Of a stretch of DNA of 64,000 nucleotides, positions 1-8,505 are shown in pieces. The translations under genes and the position numbers were made by a program. The notes under the pieces were generated by a model that had not been told where the DNA came from, did no database searches, and was given only the letters and a program-made list of their open reading frames with translations. The DNA is from an archaeon (GTDB taxonomy: Archaea; Nanobdellota; Nanobdellia; Woesearchaeales; GW2011-AR9). Position 1 is the first letter of the stretch, and the number at the start of each line of letters is the position of its first letter. The DNA is taken from positions 62,001-126,000 of the forward strand of contig JAUYKZ010000009.1 in NCBI GenBank assembly GCA_030704845.1, read 5' to 3'.

Positions 1-75
1 TAACAATCCCCAAAATGGATTAAAATCTATCAAAGGAAGCAGTACAGGATTTAATATTGAGTCTAAAAAGCCCAT
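1..75 (-). CDS. DUF106/EMC3-like membrane insertase, 5' end only (cut by window edge)
   Basis: The minus strand has ATG at 75 after a good ribosome site (GAGGT, then 8 bases) and stays open to base 1, giving 25 residues starting MGFLDSILNP and including DFNPFW. That N-terminus and the position downstream of secY match archaeal DUF106 proteins, relatives of YidC/Oxa1/EMC3 that help insert membrane proteins. The gene runs off the left edge, so membrane segments cannot be checked. The identification rests on a short N-terminus plus synteny. Confidence 0.6.
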   Translation of the reverse strand, partial: MGFLDSILNPVLLPLIDFNPFWGLL

Positions 76-98
76 TAATTGTTACCTCGCCCCATTCT

Positions 99-680
99 TT
101 ATAAAAGTTGTGGGTCTACACGATAGATTCCTTCAGGATTAGATCTTTGCCAAGCAACTCGGATTTTGATTTCAAGTAATAAGTTTCTACCTAAACCTTG
201 TTTACGGTAAAAATCTATTAATCTATCGACTTGTTCTCCATGAAATAATTCTCCGCTAAGTTCAGTTCCCAAGTGAAAATAGTTTCCACTAATCACAACA
301 GAGGGCGGATCATTATGTCCCCATCCATCATGACGACAATAAACTCTTCCTGGAAAAAGAGAATCAGTATAAAAAGATAATAAAAATTGATGACTTAATT
401 CGTTTTTTTCTTCTGTCCCGTCTTCAAGGATATTATAAGGGACTATATCAAAAGTTGTGGCAATGGAATAATCTCTGGTTAGAAAGATAGTTCGTGATCC
501 TTCAACTTGAGGATCATTACGTAAGTCTATGACTCTTTTCCCTTGGATCAAGTTTTCTTTGTCAACAAAAATTTTAATGCCTAGCTTAGAAGAATTATCT
601 TCCAATTTTTTTAATTGAGAAGAAAAATGGACCGGACTGTTTTGCCCTAAATTTGAGATATATTCTTCAAGGGTATCCAT
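99..680 (-). CDS. Hypothetical protein inserted between secY and the DUF106 gene
   Basis: I do not recognise this 193-residue soluble protein. It has no signal peptide, membrane segment or cysteine cluster. It contains a histidine/tryptophan-rich patch (YCRHDGWGHNDPP, about residues 113-125) and a charged C-terminal half. It begins 4 bases after the secY stop and ends 23 bases before the DUF106 start, so it is co-transcribed with the ribosomal and translocon genes. Archaeal secY is usually followed directly by DUF106 or adenylate kinase genes, which makes this an accessory insertion in a conserved operon. Confidence 0.75.
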   Translation of the reverse strand: MDTLEEYISNLGQNSPVHFSSQLKKLEDNSSKLGIKIFVDKENLIQGKRVIDLRNDPQVEGSRTIFLTRDYSIATTFDIVPYNILEDGTEEKNELSHQFLLSFYTDSLFPGRVYCRHDGWGHNDPPSVVISGNYFHLGTELSGELFHGEQVDRLIDFYRKQGLGRNLLLEIKIRVAWQRSNPEGIYRVDPQLL

Positions 681-684
681 ATAA

Positions 685-2073
685 TCACTCCATGATTTTT
701 CTCAATGCAGGATGCATGTCCATCATGTGCTGTTTAGCAATTTCTTCATATAATTTATAGACAATCATTACCGCAAGTAAGATACCGGTACCATTAGCTA
801 AAGTACCCATCAAATCTGCAAGAGCTGCCAGTAATCCTATGGCTGCTCCTCCAACAATAGTTAAAGGCCAAATATATCTACTAAGTATTTTTTCAAGAAC
901 TCTTTCATCTCTTCTAAATCCGGAAATCTGAAGACCGGAATTCATGATTTGTTTAGCTTGACTTTTTGCATCCATTCCAGCTGTCTGTACCCAAAAGATA
1001 CTGAATATTACTGATCCAATCATGAAAACAACCACATAAATTAGAGCTTGCCCAATATTTGAAAGAGTAAAACTCCCTTGAATAATACTTGCGACGATGT
1101 TCGGCGGACTTAACCAATAGACTAAACCGCTGATAGGAGTATTACCCGCGAATGTACCAAAAATTGGATGACCCCAGTTTTCTAATAATCTTGCAAAGAG
1201 TTGGATGTTAGCCATTAACGCTGCAATTAAAATTACCGGGATGTTTGAAGTATAAAAGAAATTTAACGGCCATCTGATTCCATATCCTCTTGCCTTACCA
1301 AACGATAACGGGATTTCTACTTTCATTGCCTGACCAAAGACACAGACAGCAAAAATGATTATAGTTGCAACAATTGCTGCAATTTGTAAAGTTGCTGTAA
1401 TCGCATCACCAGCAGCTAATGATTGGAAAAAGGCAGGAATTGCACCGGAGGCAATATCTGGATTCGTAGGTGACGGGAAAAAGTTAAGAGTTCTAATTAA
1501 AATTTGCTGAGCTACACCTGCTACGATAAACAAACTGATCCCGGAACCAAATCCCCATTTGTTAACAACATCATCCATCAGCATGATTAATAATCCGCCA
1601 ATAATTAGTTGGATGATAAGCATAATTTCTAATTGACCAAAAAGAGATGTGCCCGCGAGAGCTGATGATGGAGCTAATCCACCCATTAATACGTAAATTG
1701 AAGCCTCAAAAATTACGAAGAATATAGAAGTTAATTTTTGTAAAGCCTGGAATCTTTGTCTTCCTTCTGTAGTCGTAGTGTCAATGTTTAATATTCCCGT
1801 CCCAGATAATAATTGAAGAACAATAGAACCGGTAACTAAAGGACCGATACCGAGAGAGATAATACTTCCAAAAGATGCACCCAAGATTATTGAAAGAAAT
1901 TCAAATTGTTGAAGAGCATTTTCTCCCAATCCAAAAAGAGGAACTAAACCTAAGATGTAAAATAGAACTAAACAGGATAACGTCCAAGTTAATTTTTGTT
2001 TAAATGGCAGTCGTTTTTCTCTAGGCCCTTTAACTTCAGGCAGATAGGTGAATATCTTATCAAGTAATGCCAT
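685..2073 (-). CDS. secY: Protein translocase subunit SecY
   Basis: Central channel of the Sec translocon, conducting nascent and exported proteins across or into the cell membrane. The 462-residue product has about ten hydrophobic segments. The N-terminus (FTYLPEVKGPREKRLPFKQKLTWT) and the cytoplasmic loop FGKARGYGIRWPLNFFYTSNIPVIL are typical of archaeal SecY/Sec61-alpha. The ORF track starts at an upstream TTG (2088); the ATG at 2073 is preferred because TTGAGGAT sits upstream as a Shine-Dalgarno site. It follows uL15, its usual neighbour at the end of the spc operon. SecDF and Sec61-beta are also in this window. Confidence 0.97.
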   Translation of the reverse strand: MALLDKIFTYLPEVKGPREKRLPFKQKLTWTLSCLVLFYILGLVPLFGLGENALQQFEFLSIILGASFGSIISLGIGPLVTGSIVLQLLSGTGILNIDTTTTEGRQRFQALQKLTSIFFVIFEASIYVLMGGLAPSSALAGTSLFGQLEIMLIIQLIIGGLLIMLMDDVVNKWGFGSGISLFIVAGVAQQILIRTLNFFPSPTNPDIASGAIPAFFQSLAAGDAITATLQIAAIVATIIIFAVCVFGQAMKVEIPLSFGKARGYGIRWPLNFFYTSNIPVILIAALMANIQLFARLLENWGHPIFGTFAGNTPISGLVYWLSPPNIVASIIQGSFTLSNIGQALIYVVVFMIGSVIFSIFWVQTAGMDAKSQAKQIMNSGLQISGFRRDERVLEKILSRYIWPLTIVGGAAIGLLAALADLMGTLANGTGILLAVMIVYKLYEEIAKQHMMDMHPALRKIME

Positions 2074-2112
2074 TTTATGTATCCTCAAGTTATCCTTGAA
2101 GGTTATTAATAT

Positions 2113-2577
2113 CTACGCCTTTTTAGATTTACTTGATTTATCTTGCCCAGAAGAAATTACTTTTCCTCCAGCAGAAGCAATCTTTTCTTCAGCGCTTGCG
2201 GTTACACTATCAACTTGTAAATTCAATTTAAGAGATGTATTCCCTGTACCAAGTAATTTACCGTAACCTAATTTACCTAGATTAATTGAGAAAGCATCAC
2301 CTTCTTTTACAGCTTTACCAGCTACAACTAATTTATTAACTTTTTGTAATGTGAAATATCCAACAGTTATCGCTTTAATTTCTGGTACTCCCCTTCTTGG
2401 AAGGAATCCGGTTCTACCTAATACTTTACCATATTTCTTATGACCAGCACGCTTTCCAGAACCAGCATTACCGCGACCGCCTCTAGACCCAGCTCCCCGT
2501 CTTTTTTTACGGTGGCCTCCTCCATGAGTGGTACTTCCTCGGTACTTGTTCACTTTTTTTGTTTTGCGTGTAACCAT
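2113..2577 (-). CDS. rpl15: Large-subunit ribosomal protein uL15
   Basis: Ribosomal protein that organises 23S rRNA in the large subunit. The glycine/arginine-rich N-terminus (HGGGHRKKRRGAGSRGGRG) and the following GKRAGHKKYGKVLGRTGF are diagnostic of archaeal uL15. The 154-residue length is normal, and the C-terminus ends in a lysine/serine tail. It lies between uL30 and secY, the standard archaeal order. Confidence 0.96.
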   Translation of the reverse strand: MVTRKTKKVNKYRGSTTHGGGHRKKRRGAGSRGGRGNAGSGKRAGHKKYGKVLGRTGFLPRRGVPEIKAITVGYFTLQKVNKLVVAGKAVKEGDAFSINLGKLGYGKLLGTGNTSLKLNLQVDSVTASAEEKIASAGGKVISSGQDKSSKSKKA

Positions 2578-2599
2578 TTTATTTTTACCTTAAATAGTA

Positions 2600-3118
2600 T
2601 TAGATCATTCTTAATAAAAGATCATTAATTTTTTCTCCCCGATTTCCGAGAGCACCGCCTTTACTGAAAGGTATTTTAATTCCTTTTCTTCCAAATCCTT
2701 TTCGAGGTGGATTTAATCTGAAGTAAGGTTTGTATTTTTTCCCGTCAAATTCTAATGATTTATAGGAATATTTTTCTTTTGAATCTGTAGTTCTTGCCTT
2801 GAATTCTTCTCCCCTCTTAGCTACTAATTCAGCAAAGGTTTCTTTACTGATTGGGCCCCAAGTAACATAATCCTTTATTTTATGAAGCATACCGTTATTG
2901 GTAGGAGTATTTGTAATAACTACACAATAATTTTTTCGATTTAATCTAAGCATTTGACAAGTATCCTTGATTGGTTTCCAAACATCAACAAATCCTCTAA
3001 CAAGAACTACCGCAATCTGTTCACTAGGCGCAGGATTAGCTGCGGATTTAATAGCTTCTTTCTTTGCAGCTTTTTTCTTAACTGAGTCTTTATTGCCTTT
3101 TTTTGTTTTTTCTGCCAT
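2600..3118 (-). CDS. rpl30: Large-subunit ribosomal protein uL30
   Basis: Archaeal/eukaryotic L30 (eukaryotic L7-like). An added lysine-rich N-terminus of about 30 residues precedes the ferredoxin-like core starting QIAVVLVRGFVDVWKPIKDTCQML. The core has the family stretch NNGMLHKIKDYVTWGPIS, and the C-terminal GFGRKGIKIPFSKGGALGNRG is typical. At 172 residues it is the long archaeal form. It sits between uS5 and uL15. Confidence 0.95.
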   Translation of the reverse strand: MAEKTKKGNKDSVKKKAAKKEAIKSAANPAPSEQIAVVLVRGFVDVWKPIKDTCQMLRLNRKNYCVVITNTPTNNGMLHKIKDYVTWGPISKETFAELVAKRGEEFKARTTDSKEKYSYKSLEFDGKKYKPYFRLNPPRKGFGRKGIKIPFSKGGALGNRGEKINDLLLRMI

Positions 3119-3128
3119 TATCTTTTCC

Positions 3129-3914
3129 TTATGCTTCTGAATTTAAAGATTTATTTAAAGATTTATTTGAAACTCTTCCTTCAACAATACCAAGTTTATC
3201 AATATCTTCTGCTTTAATCTTAACTTCTGAAAGTTTACGAAGAGCATTCATCAAAGCTGTGATCATGTTTAATTTAGTTTTAGTTTGTCCTTCAGTTTTA
3301 CTCCAAATATCTTTAATTCCTGCAAGAGCAAGAATTTTTGCACATTCTCTCTCAACACAAAGACCTTTACCCGGAGGAGCTGGCATCAAGGTGATTCTTA
3401 CTGAACCGCATCTTCCTTGAACTGCAAATGGAATTGAATTTTGTTCTCTTGAATCTGTCTCCCAACTTCCACAACCACGACGGATCCTTATTAAATTTAA
3501 TCTAGCTTTTCTTTTCGCTTTGTCACGTGAAGGAACTGTTTCTTTACTTTTCCCGGTAGAAACTCCAACATACCCATCTCGATTACCGACAACAGCGCAG
3601 GTTGTGAATTGAATACGATTACCTTCTTTAGTTTTTTTCTGAGTTTGACGGAAAATTCTTCTTTGACCACCGCCAAATTTACCTTTAGCTTGACCGATTA
3701 ATAATAAATCTTCTTCTAAACCAGGAAGCAAACTGTCAACTATTTCTGATTCTTGAATAGACAAACCGTTGTTGAAAATTTCATCAATAGAAGTTATTTT
3801 TCCTTCTTTGACTGCCTTACCAAGAATTGTTTTTGGTTTCCAAGAATCTAATGATGGAGCTTCAGCTGCATCTCTTCTTGGGTTCTGTTTCATTTTATCT
3901 GAATATTCTGACAT
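3129..3914 (-). CDS. rps5: Small-subunit ribosomal protein uS5
   Basis: Small-subunit protein near the mRNA entry site, important for decoding accuracy. The dsRBD-like part shows FTTCAVVGNRDGYVGVSTGKSKE, and the C-terminal part has PAPPGKGLCVERECAKILALAGIKDIWSKT; both are archaeal S5 signatures. The length of 261 residues is at the upper end because of an extended N-terminus. It is the downstream neighbour of uL18, as in other archaea. Confidence 0.96.
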   Translation of the reverse strand: MSEYSDKMKQNPRRDAAEAPSLDSWKPKTILGKAVKEGKITSIDEIFNNGLSIQESEIVDSLLPGLEEDLLLIGQAKGKFGGGQRRIFRQTQKKTKEGNRIQFTTCAVVGNRDGYVGVSTGKSKETVPSRDKAKRKARLNLIRIRRGCGSWETDSREQNSIPFAVQGRCGSVRITLMPAPPGKGLCVERECAKILALAGIKDIWSKTEGQTKTKLNMITALMNALRKLSEVKIKAEDIDKLGIVEGRVSNKSLNKSLNSEA

Positions 3915-3924
3915 TTTACTTACC

Positions 3925-4434
3925 TTACATTCCTTCTATTTTTTTCTTAACACTATTGAATAATTCAACAGCTCCTTTTGATGATAAATGTTCTCCCTGT
4001 AATCTTTCTGAAGTTGGGAAAATTTCTTCGCCATCTCCGTGAGGAACATTTAACCCACTGTCTAATACTCCTTTAAGGAAAGCATAAACTTTTCCTTTAT
4101 GAATTGCCTTTTTAAATCCTGTGTCAAATACAACTTCTTTTTGCCCTTTAGCTAAAGCTTTCTTTCCAAGCATAAATCCAGTCAGGTATGCTGCTGGAAT
4201 ATTTTTACAGGAACTTTTCCATCCCATTTTTTGTAATGATAATGAGTTTACTCCAACTACAATGATATCGCCAGCTGTTTTAAATTGAACTACTTGTCCG
4301 ATAACCTGTGTATTCGTGAAACGAGCAACAAGGCGAGGTTTCTTTGATAATAACAAAGATAATCTTTTCTTGTAATCAGTTCTTCCGTCTCTCCTTCTTC
4401 TGAAGGGTACTGGTTTTGGTCGTCCGTGTGTCAT
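3925..4434 (-). CDS. rpl18: Large-subunit ribosomal protein uL18
   Basis: 5S rRNA-binding protein of the large subunit. The N-terminus (PVPFRRRRDGRTDYKKRLSLL) and KPRLVARFTNTQVIGQVV match archaeal L18, as does AAYLTGFMLGKKALAKG in the middle. At 169 residues it is slightly shorter than many archaeal versions. It is placed between eL19 and uS5. Confidence 0.96.
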   Translation of the reverse strand: MTHGRPKPVPFRRRRDGRTDYKKRLSLLLSKKPRLVARFTNTQVIGQVVQFKTAGDIIVVGVNSLSLQKMGWKSSCKNIPAAYLTGFMLGKKALAKGQKEVVFDTGFKKAIHKGKVYAFLKGVLDSGLNVPHGDGEEIFPTSERLQGEHLSSKGAVELFNSVKKKIEGM

Positions 4435-4464
4435 GGTATTTGTTTAATTTGTTTATTTTTTAAT

Positions 4465-4941
4465 TTATTTCTTTTTAACCGGTTCATTCTTTTGTTCTTT
4501 TTGTTCGATTAAACTCTTCTCGGTAATGAATAATTTAATGTGACGTTTGTTTCTGAAAAATCCGCCGCCACTTTTTGAATAAAGTACCCGGTAATTTCTT
4601 GGTGAAACAATACCTTTTTCTTTTAATTCTTTTAGGAAAGATCGTTGAGTTCTTATCTTTGCCATCCATCTTTCTTTTCTTGGAGTTGTAGCAAATTTCT
4701 TTCCTTTTTTACTTCCTGCTCCTTGCTGTCTACCTTTTCTCTTCTGAGCAGCATTTTTTCTTGCTCTTGCTTTGGAATGTTCATTCTTTCCTTTAAGAGT
4801 GATTTTTTTTACTGCAATAAGACCACGAATATCTGAACGGGTGATTGCTTTCTTGATTTCATCTAGAGCACCTTCTGCAAATTTAACTTTCTTAGGAGAG
4901 GTCTTCATGACCTTCGCTGCCAATTGTTTTTTTGCTTTCAT
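4465..4941 (-). CDS. rpl19e: Large-subunit ribosomal protein eL19
   Basis: Archaeal/eukaryotic-specific large-subunit protein that contributes to an intersubunit bridge. The start KKQLAAKVMKTSPKKVKF and the basic centre RKNAAQKRKGRQQGAGSKKG are typical of L19e. The long positively charged helix and the YRVLYSKSGGGFFRN segment follow. Length is 158 residues. It sits between eL32 and uL18. Confidence 0.95.
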   Translation of the reverse strand: MKAKKQLAAKVMKTSPKKVKFAEGALDEIKKAITRSDIRGLIAVKKITLKGKNEHSKARARKNAAQKRKGRQQGAGSKKGKKFATTPRKERWMAKIRTQRSFLKELKEKGIVSPRNYRVLYSKSGGGFFRNKRHIKLFITEKSLIEQKEQKNEPVKKK

Positions 4942-4983
4942 TTGATGTCTTTACCTTGTGATTTTTGATTGGGATTTAATAGT

Positions 4984-5607
4984 TTATTGTTTTTGTTTGA
5001 TTGTTTTTTCTGCCATCTCTTTCTGTTTTTCAGATTCTTCTTTAGCTTTCATTTCTTTTTCTTCTTTACTAACATTTGCTTCACTTGCCTTAGCTTTTTC
5101 TTCTTCTTTCTTCTTCTCTTCAGCTTTTCTTTTTTTCTCTTCTGATTTTTTCTCTTTTTGTTGTTTATTTATTTTTCTAGCTGAAACTTTCTCTGCAAAA
5201 TCTTTAGCTGCTTTATCTAAATATTGAGCTACATCTTTTACATTAAGGACAGTTAAATTTCTCTTCTGAGCGGCAGTAAGCAATTCTAATTTCTTTTTAA
5301 GACCGACGGTCTTACCGATTATTACTCCGTGAGTTTCTGGTAAAAGTGATTCTAATTTTTTAACTGTGGATACAACAACTTTCTCCAATCCAGAGCGATC
5401 AAGACCCCTTACAGCTCTAGGGGAACCAAACCCAGGAGTAGGCATTACTGTTCTTCCTCGATCTTTTTGACGAATAGCGGAATGTTTACCACGAGGTAAT
5501 CTCCATCTTTCCTTAATACTAGCGGAAAATTTTGATTCTCTTTCTACAAAGTGAGGCTTTACCTTCTTTGCTTTCCGGCGTACGTCAAGTAATTGTTGTT
5601 TATTCAT
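4984..5607 (-). CDS. rpl32e: Large-subunit ribosomal protein eL32 with a Lys/Glu tail
   Basis: The eL32 core contains KPHFVERESKF, WRLPRGKHSAIRQK and PTPGFGSPRAVRGL, followed by the globular part KKLESLLPETHGVIIGKTVGLKKKLELL. The ORF track starts 14 codons earlier inside uL6; ATG at 5607 (MNKQQLLDVRRK) is preferred because it starts just beyond the uL6 stop. After the core comes a tail of about 65 residues rich in lysine and glutamate, probably helical and surface exposed. The tail is unusual for the family. Confidence 0.93.
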   Translation of the reverse strand: MNKQQLLDVRRKAKKVKPHFVERESKFSASIKERWRLPRGKHSAIRQKDRGRTVMPTPGFGSPRAVRGLDRSGLEKVVVSTVKKLESLLPETHGVIIGKTVGLKKKLELLTAAQKRNLTVLNVKDVAQYLDKAAKDFAEKVSARKINKQQKEKKSEEKKRKAEEKKKEEEKAKASEANVSKEEKEMKAKEESEKQKEMAEKTIKQKQ

Positions 5608-5609
5608 TT

Positions 5610-6152
5610 TTATGCAATATCCTTCCCTGCTTTTTGAGTGATGTAACACCCGTCTTGAAAAATTCTGCGATCTTTATTTGTGATTCTAGTTAACGATTCT
5701 ATTTTTGCTGCATTCTGGCCAGCAATTTCTTTGTTAGGGCTACTAACGGTGATCTCGCTACCATCAATTTTAACTTCTGAACCTGGTAACAATAAAACTT
5801 TACGAGGAACTGCTTCCCCGAGGAAATTTTTGATTGTCAATTCTTCGCCAGATATAGTCACGCTCATTGGAAAATGGCCGGAACATATCTTAACTTTGTA
5901 AATGTGAGGTTCTTGAACTCCTTTAACCATATTTTTGATATGTGATTCAAAAGAGTAAATTACTTTCTGTTCTCTTTTTGTTGCAGCTGCAGAAAATAAA
6001 ATAATTTTTTCTGGGCTTACAGAGACTGTAATTCTTGGATGTCTAAATAATCTTTCAACACTACCTTTTAGACCTTTAACTGACAATGTATCTGTAACTT
6101 CAGCAGTTACCCCATTTGTAAGTTCAATTTCCAAAGTAATATCTTCTTTCAT
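5610..6152 (-). CDS. rpl6: Large-subunit ribosomal protein uL6
   Basis: Large-subunit protein near the sarcin-ricin loop. Two repeated L6 folds are visible: an N-terminal half with ELTNGVTAEVTDTLSVKGLKGSVERLF and a C-terminal half with IKNFLGEAVPRKVLLLPGSEVKIDGSEITVSSPNKE, the archaeal L6 hallmark. The length of 180 residues is normal. It lies between uS8 and eL32. Confidence 0.96.
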   Translation of the reverse strand: MKEDITLEIELTNGVTAEVTDTLSVKGLKGSVERLFRHPRITVSVSPEKIILFSAAATKREQKVIYSFESHIKNMVKGVQEPHIYKVKICSGHFPMSVTISGEELTIKNFLGEAVPRKVLLLPGSEVKIDGSEITVSSPNKEIAGQNAAKIESLTRITNKDRRIFQDGCYITQKAGKDIA

Positions 6153-6162
6153 TAAGTTTGAA

Positions 6163-6552
6163 CTAATAACAATAAGCTAGTAGTCTTCCCCCGGTTTGTT
6201 TTTCTTTTGCTTGGAAGTGAGTAACTATTCCTACTGGCGTAGTTACAACCAACAATCCGAAATCTTTTGCAGGTAAGTATCTTTTTTCCCATTTCTCAAA
6301 TCCAGTACATTTTGTTGAAAATCTCGGTTTAATAACTCCGCATTTGTTTAAGTTTCCTAAAAGTTGTACTGTTAGGACTCCGCCTTTTCCATCATTGATT
6401 TCTTCATATGAACCAATATAACTATGTTCCTTCATGAGAGTAAGTACGGACTTAATCATGGCTGACGCTGGTTTAATCAATACTTCTTTCTTTCCTACTT
6501 TTTCCGCGTTCAGCATCTTTGACAATGCCGCTGCTAATGGGTCATTTAACAT
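6163..6552 (-). CDS. rps8: Small-subunit ribosomal protein uS8
   Basis: 16S rRNA-binding assembly protein. The start MLNDPLAAALSKMLNAEKVGKKEVLIKPAS and the C-terminal GLLVVTTPVGIVTHFQAKEKQTGGRLLAYCY are characteristic of archaeal S8 (TTPxGixTHxxA motif). Length is 129 residues, normal. It lies between uS14 and uL6. Confidence 0.97.
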   Translation of the reverse strand: MLNDPLAAALSKMLNAEKVGKKEVLIKPASAMIKSVLTLMKEHSYIGSYEEINDGKGGVLTVQLLGNLNKCGVIKPRFSTKCTGFEKWEKRYLPAKDFGLLVVTTPVGIVTHFQAKEKQTGGRLLAYCY

Positions 6553-6567
6553 TGTTATTCACCGTAT

Positions 6568-6798
6568 TTAACTGTATTTTTTAAATCCTAATTTTGTTGC
6601 AACTTCCCTAAAACTTTGACGACAGATATTTAATCCATATTTTCGGATTATTCCGCCTCTTCTGCCGGTAATTTGACAACGGATTTTATTTTTTCCACAT
6701 GATCTTTCTTTAGGGGAGTTATGTTTAATGTATTTTGCTTTCTTTACTGGTTTCGCATCCAATTGCGTAAACATTTTTTTCCAGTCGCTTGCTGTCAT
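6568..6798 (-). CDS. rps14: Small-subunit ribosomal protein uS14 with a degenerate zinc site
   Basis: The C-terminal [25 protein letters not shown] is unmistakable archaeal S14. Archaeal S14 normally has two CxxC pairs that bind zinc. Here the first pair reads CQIT and the second CRQS, so one cysteine of each pair is gone; a further cysteine lies eight residues upstream (SCGKNK). At 76 residues it is longer than usual because of an added N-terminus. Placement between uL5 and uS8 is standard. Confidence 0.94.
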   Translation of the reverse strand: MTASDWKKMFTQLDAKPVKKAKYIKHNSPKERSCGKNKIRCQITGRRGGIIRKYGLNICRQSFREVATKLGFKKYS

Positions 6799-6800
6799 TA

Positions 6801-7313
6801 TTAGTAAACCTCCACACCAAATTTTTCTTGAATAAATGTGATTGCTTGTTCTTTAGTAACTTGATGATTTTTTCCAATGTTCATAGAGCGAATTCTTCTT
6901 CTCTTAACTCTGTAACCAGGACGTTCTAAAGTTATCGCTACTTCTAATCCCAATATTTTCAAATCTGGATCGTATTCCAAACCACCAATATCAATGTACT
7001 CGGGGATACCGAAAGACATGTTACCTCTTTCGTCAAAACTCTTACTAGGTATTCTTTTTTCTTTAGCGACAAAAAGACGTTTTAGTAATTCATCGGTATT
7101 TTTACGGATTGTTGCTTTAGCTCCGATAGCTAAACCAGGACGTAAGCCCCAACCAGGAATCCTTTTATCGGTAATAGTTTTAACTGGTTTAATTGGAGAT
7201 AGCTTTTGAAGTAATTTAACTCCTTTAGTTAGGAGATCTTCATTTTTTCCCGCTCCAATGTTTAACGTAACTTTAGCAACGCGGATTTCCGTCATTTTAT
7301 TTGTTTGAGTCAT
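6801..7313 (-). CDS. rpl5: Large-subunit ribosomal protein uL5
   Basis: 5S rRNA-binding protein of the central protuberance. [21 protein letters not shown], the [21 protein letters not shown] stretch and [40 protein letters not shown] are typical archaeal L5 segments. Length is 170 residues. A second in-frame ATG six codons in could be the actual start. It sits between eS4 and uS14. Confidence 0.96.
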   Translation of the reverse strand: MTQTNKMTEIRVAKVTLNIGAGKNEDLLTKGVKLLQKLSPIKPVKTITDKRIPGWGLRPGLAIGAKATIRKNTDELLKRLFVAKEKRIPSKSFDERGNMSFGIPEYIDIGGLEYDPDLKILGLEVAITLERPGYRVKRRRIRSMNIGKNHQVTKEQAITFIQEKFGVEVY

Positions 7314-7335
7314 GGTATATTTGTTGTGATTTATT

Positions 7336-8019
7336 TTATTGTAAGGTAACTACTGGTTTTTGTTTGCCGACCACAAAAAGATATCTTTTAGCGGTTTCAA
7401 CATCTTGATTATCAACTTCAAGAGTAGCTTCATTCCCGATTAGGGATTTTAATTTGCCTGATTGTCCACTTTTCTTTCCATTAGTAAGGATAACAGCTAC
7501 CCCTGCCACTGGAGAGATTACTTCTTTAATCTCAAGTGAAGGTAAAGTAACGATTATTGTCTCGCCAACTTTAATTGGTTTGTCAGTAATGATATTTTTA
7601 CCATCATGTAAATTCAATTGGATTTTTCCTTTAGGAAGTAATTTTTTACCAACCACTTTGCATGGTTTTGTTGCACTTTCATTCTCGGGGATATCTATAG
7701 TAGTTAATCTACCTTTTTTATCCAAGGAAACTCTCCATTGTTTTTTGATTGTTGGAATTGAAATGGTGTCAAATAATCCTACGATTAAACGATGATCTTT
7801 TCTTCTTTTTCCGTCTACTAATACTTCTTGGTTATTCAATAATTTTTTTACTTCAGACATGGTTGAGGCCAAAGCAAGAGAGTCTCGAATGATAATTCCC
7901 AATGATATCCCATTATCTAAAGAGTGAGCACCTGGTTTAGGTCTAGTAATGAATGTTCTACTTTTCCTATCAATAACCCATGATCGTGGTGCTGCTATTC
8001 TTTTAAGATGATTTTTCAT
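7336..8019 (-). CDS. rps4e: Small-subunit ribosomal protein eS4
   Basis: Archaeal/eukaryotic S4e, unrelated to bacterial S4. The start KNHLKRIAAPRSWVIDRKSRTFITRPKPGAHSL, the S4-type RNA-binding segment VKKLLNNQEVLVDGKRRKDHR, the central TKPCKVVGKKLLPKGKIQLNLHDG and a KOW-like C-terminus are all present. Length is 227 residues. It overlaps uL24 by 4 bases, indicating translational coupling. Confidence 0.96.
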   Translation of the reverse strand: MKNHLKRIAAPRSWVIDRKSRTFITRPKPGAHSLDNGISLGIIIRDSLALASTMSEVKKLLNNQEVLVDGKRRKDHRLIVGLFDTISIPTIKKQWRVSLDKKGRLTTIDIPENESATKPCKVVGKKLLPKGKIQLNLHDGKNIITDKPIKVGETIIVTLPSLEIKEVISPVAGVAVILTNGKKSGQSGKLKSLIGNEATLEVDNQDVETAKRYLFVVGKQKPVVTLQ

Positions 8020-8477
8020 TTGGAATTACCTTCATTTTTATTTGGAGTTGTTTTTTGAATTTTTTTTGAATCCACTTTTGATACCGGTTGTTTTTTGTTT
8101 CCTTCCAATTTAGCTTTCCGTTTTTTGTCTGCCAATTGAAGTTCAATAATCATTACATTTGATGGTCGTAATCCGAACATTACTTTTGAACCATTTTTCT
8201 TAGCGTAGTCCACACCAGTAACAAACATTTTTCCATCTTTTAAGTCAACACGTTCAACTTTTCCTTCCTTGTTCTTAAATTGACCACGAAGCACTTTTAC
8301 TTTGTCTCCAACTTTAAGTTGGGTGTTTCTCGTACCATATTTTGTTCTCAATTCTGGTGAGAGGTGAGAGTGTACAAATTTTTGACGGAGATGTAAAGGA
8401 GCATTAAACACATACTTTCGTTGCTTTCTTGGTTGCGTGCTACTTTTCCATGCCGTTGAAAATGCTGATTTTACCAT
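8016..8477 (-). CDS. rpl24: Large-subunit ribosomal protein uL24
   Basis: Assembly-initiating large-subunit protein with a KOW domain. The archaeal L24 pattern is visible: KQRKYVFNAPLHLRQKFVHSHLSPELRTKYG, then the KOW motif KVGDKVKVLRGQFKNKEGKVERVDL, then VDYAKKNGSKVMFGLRPSNVMI. A Lys-rich tail of about 40 residues extends beyond the normal end. It lies between uL14 and eS4. Confidence 0.96.
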   Translation of the reverse strand: MVKSAFSTAWKSSTQPRKQRKYVFNAPLHLRQKFVHSHLSPELRTKYGTRNTQLKVGDKVKVLRGQFKNKEGKVERVDLKDGKMFVTGVDYAKKNGSKVMFGLRPSNVMIIELQLADKKRKAKLEGNKKQPVSKVDSKKIQKTTPNKNEGNSK

Positions 8478-8505
8478 TTTTTTTGTGATTTTGATATGTT
8501 AAATA

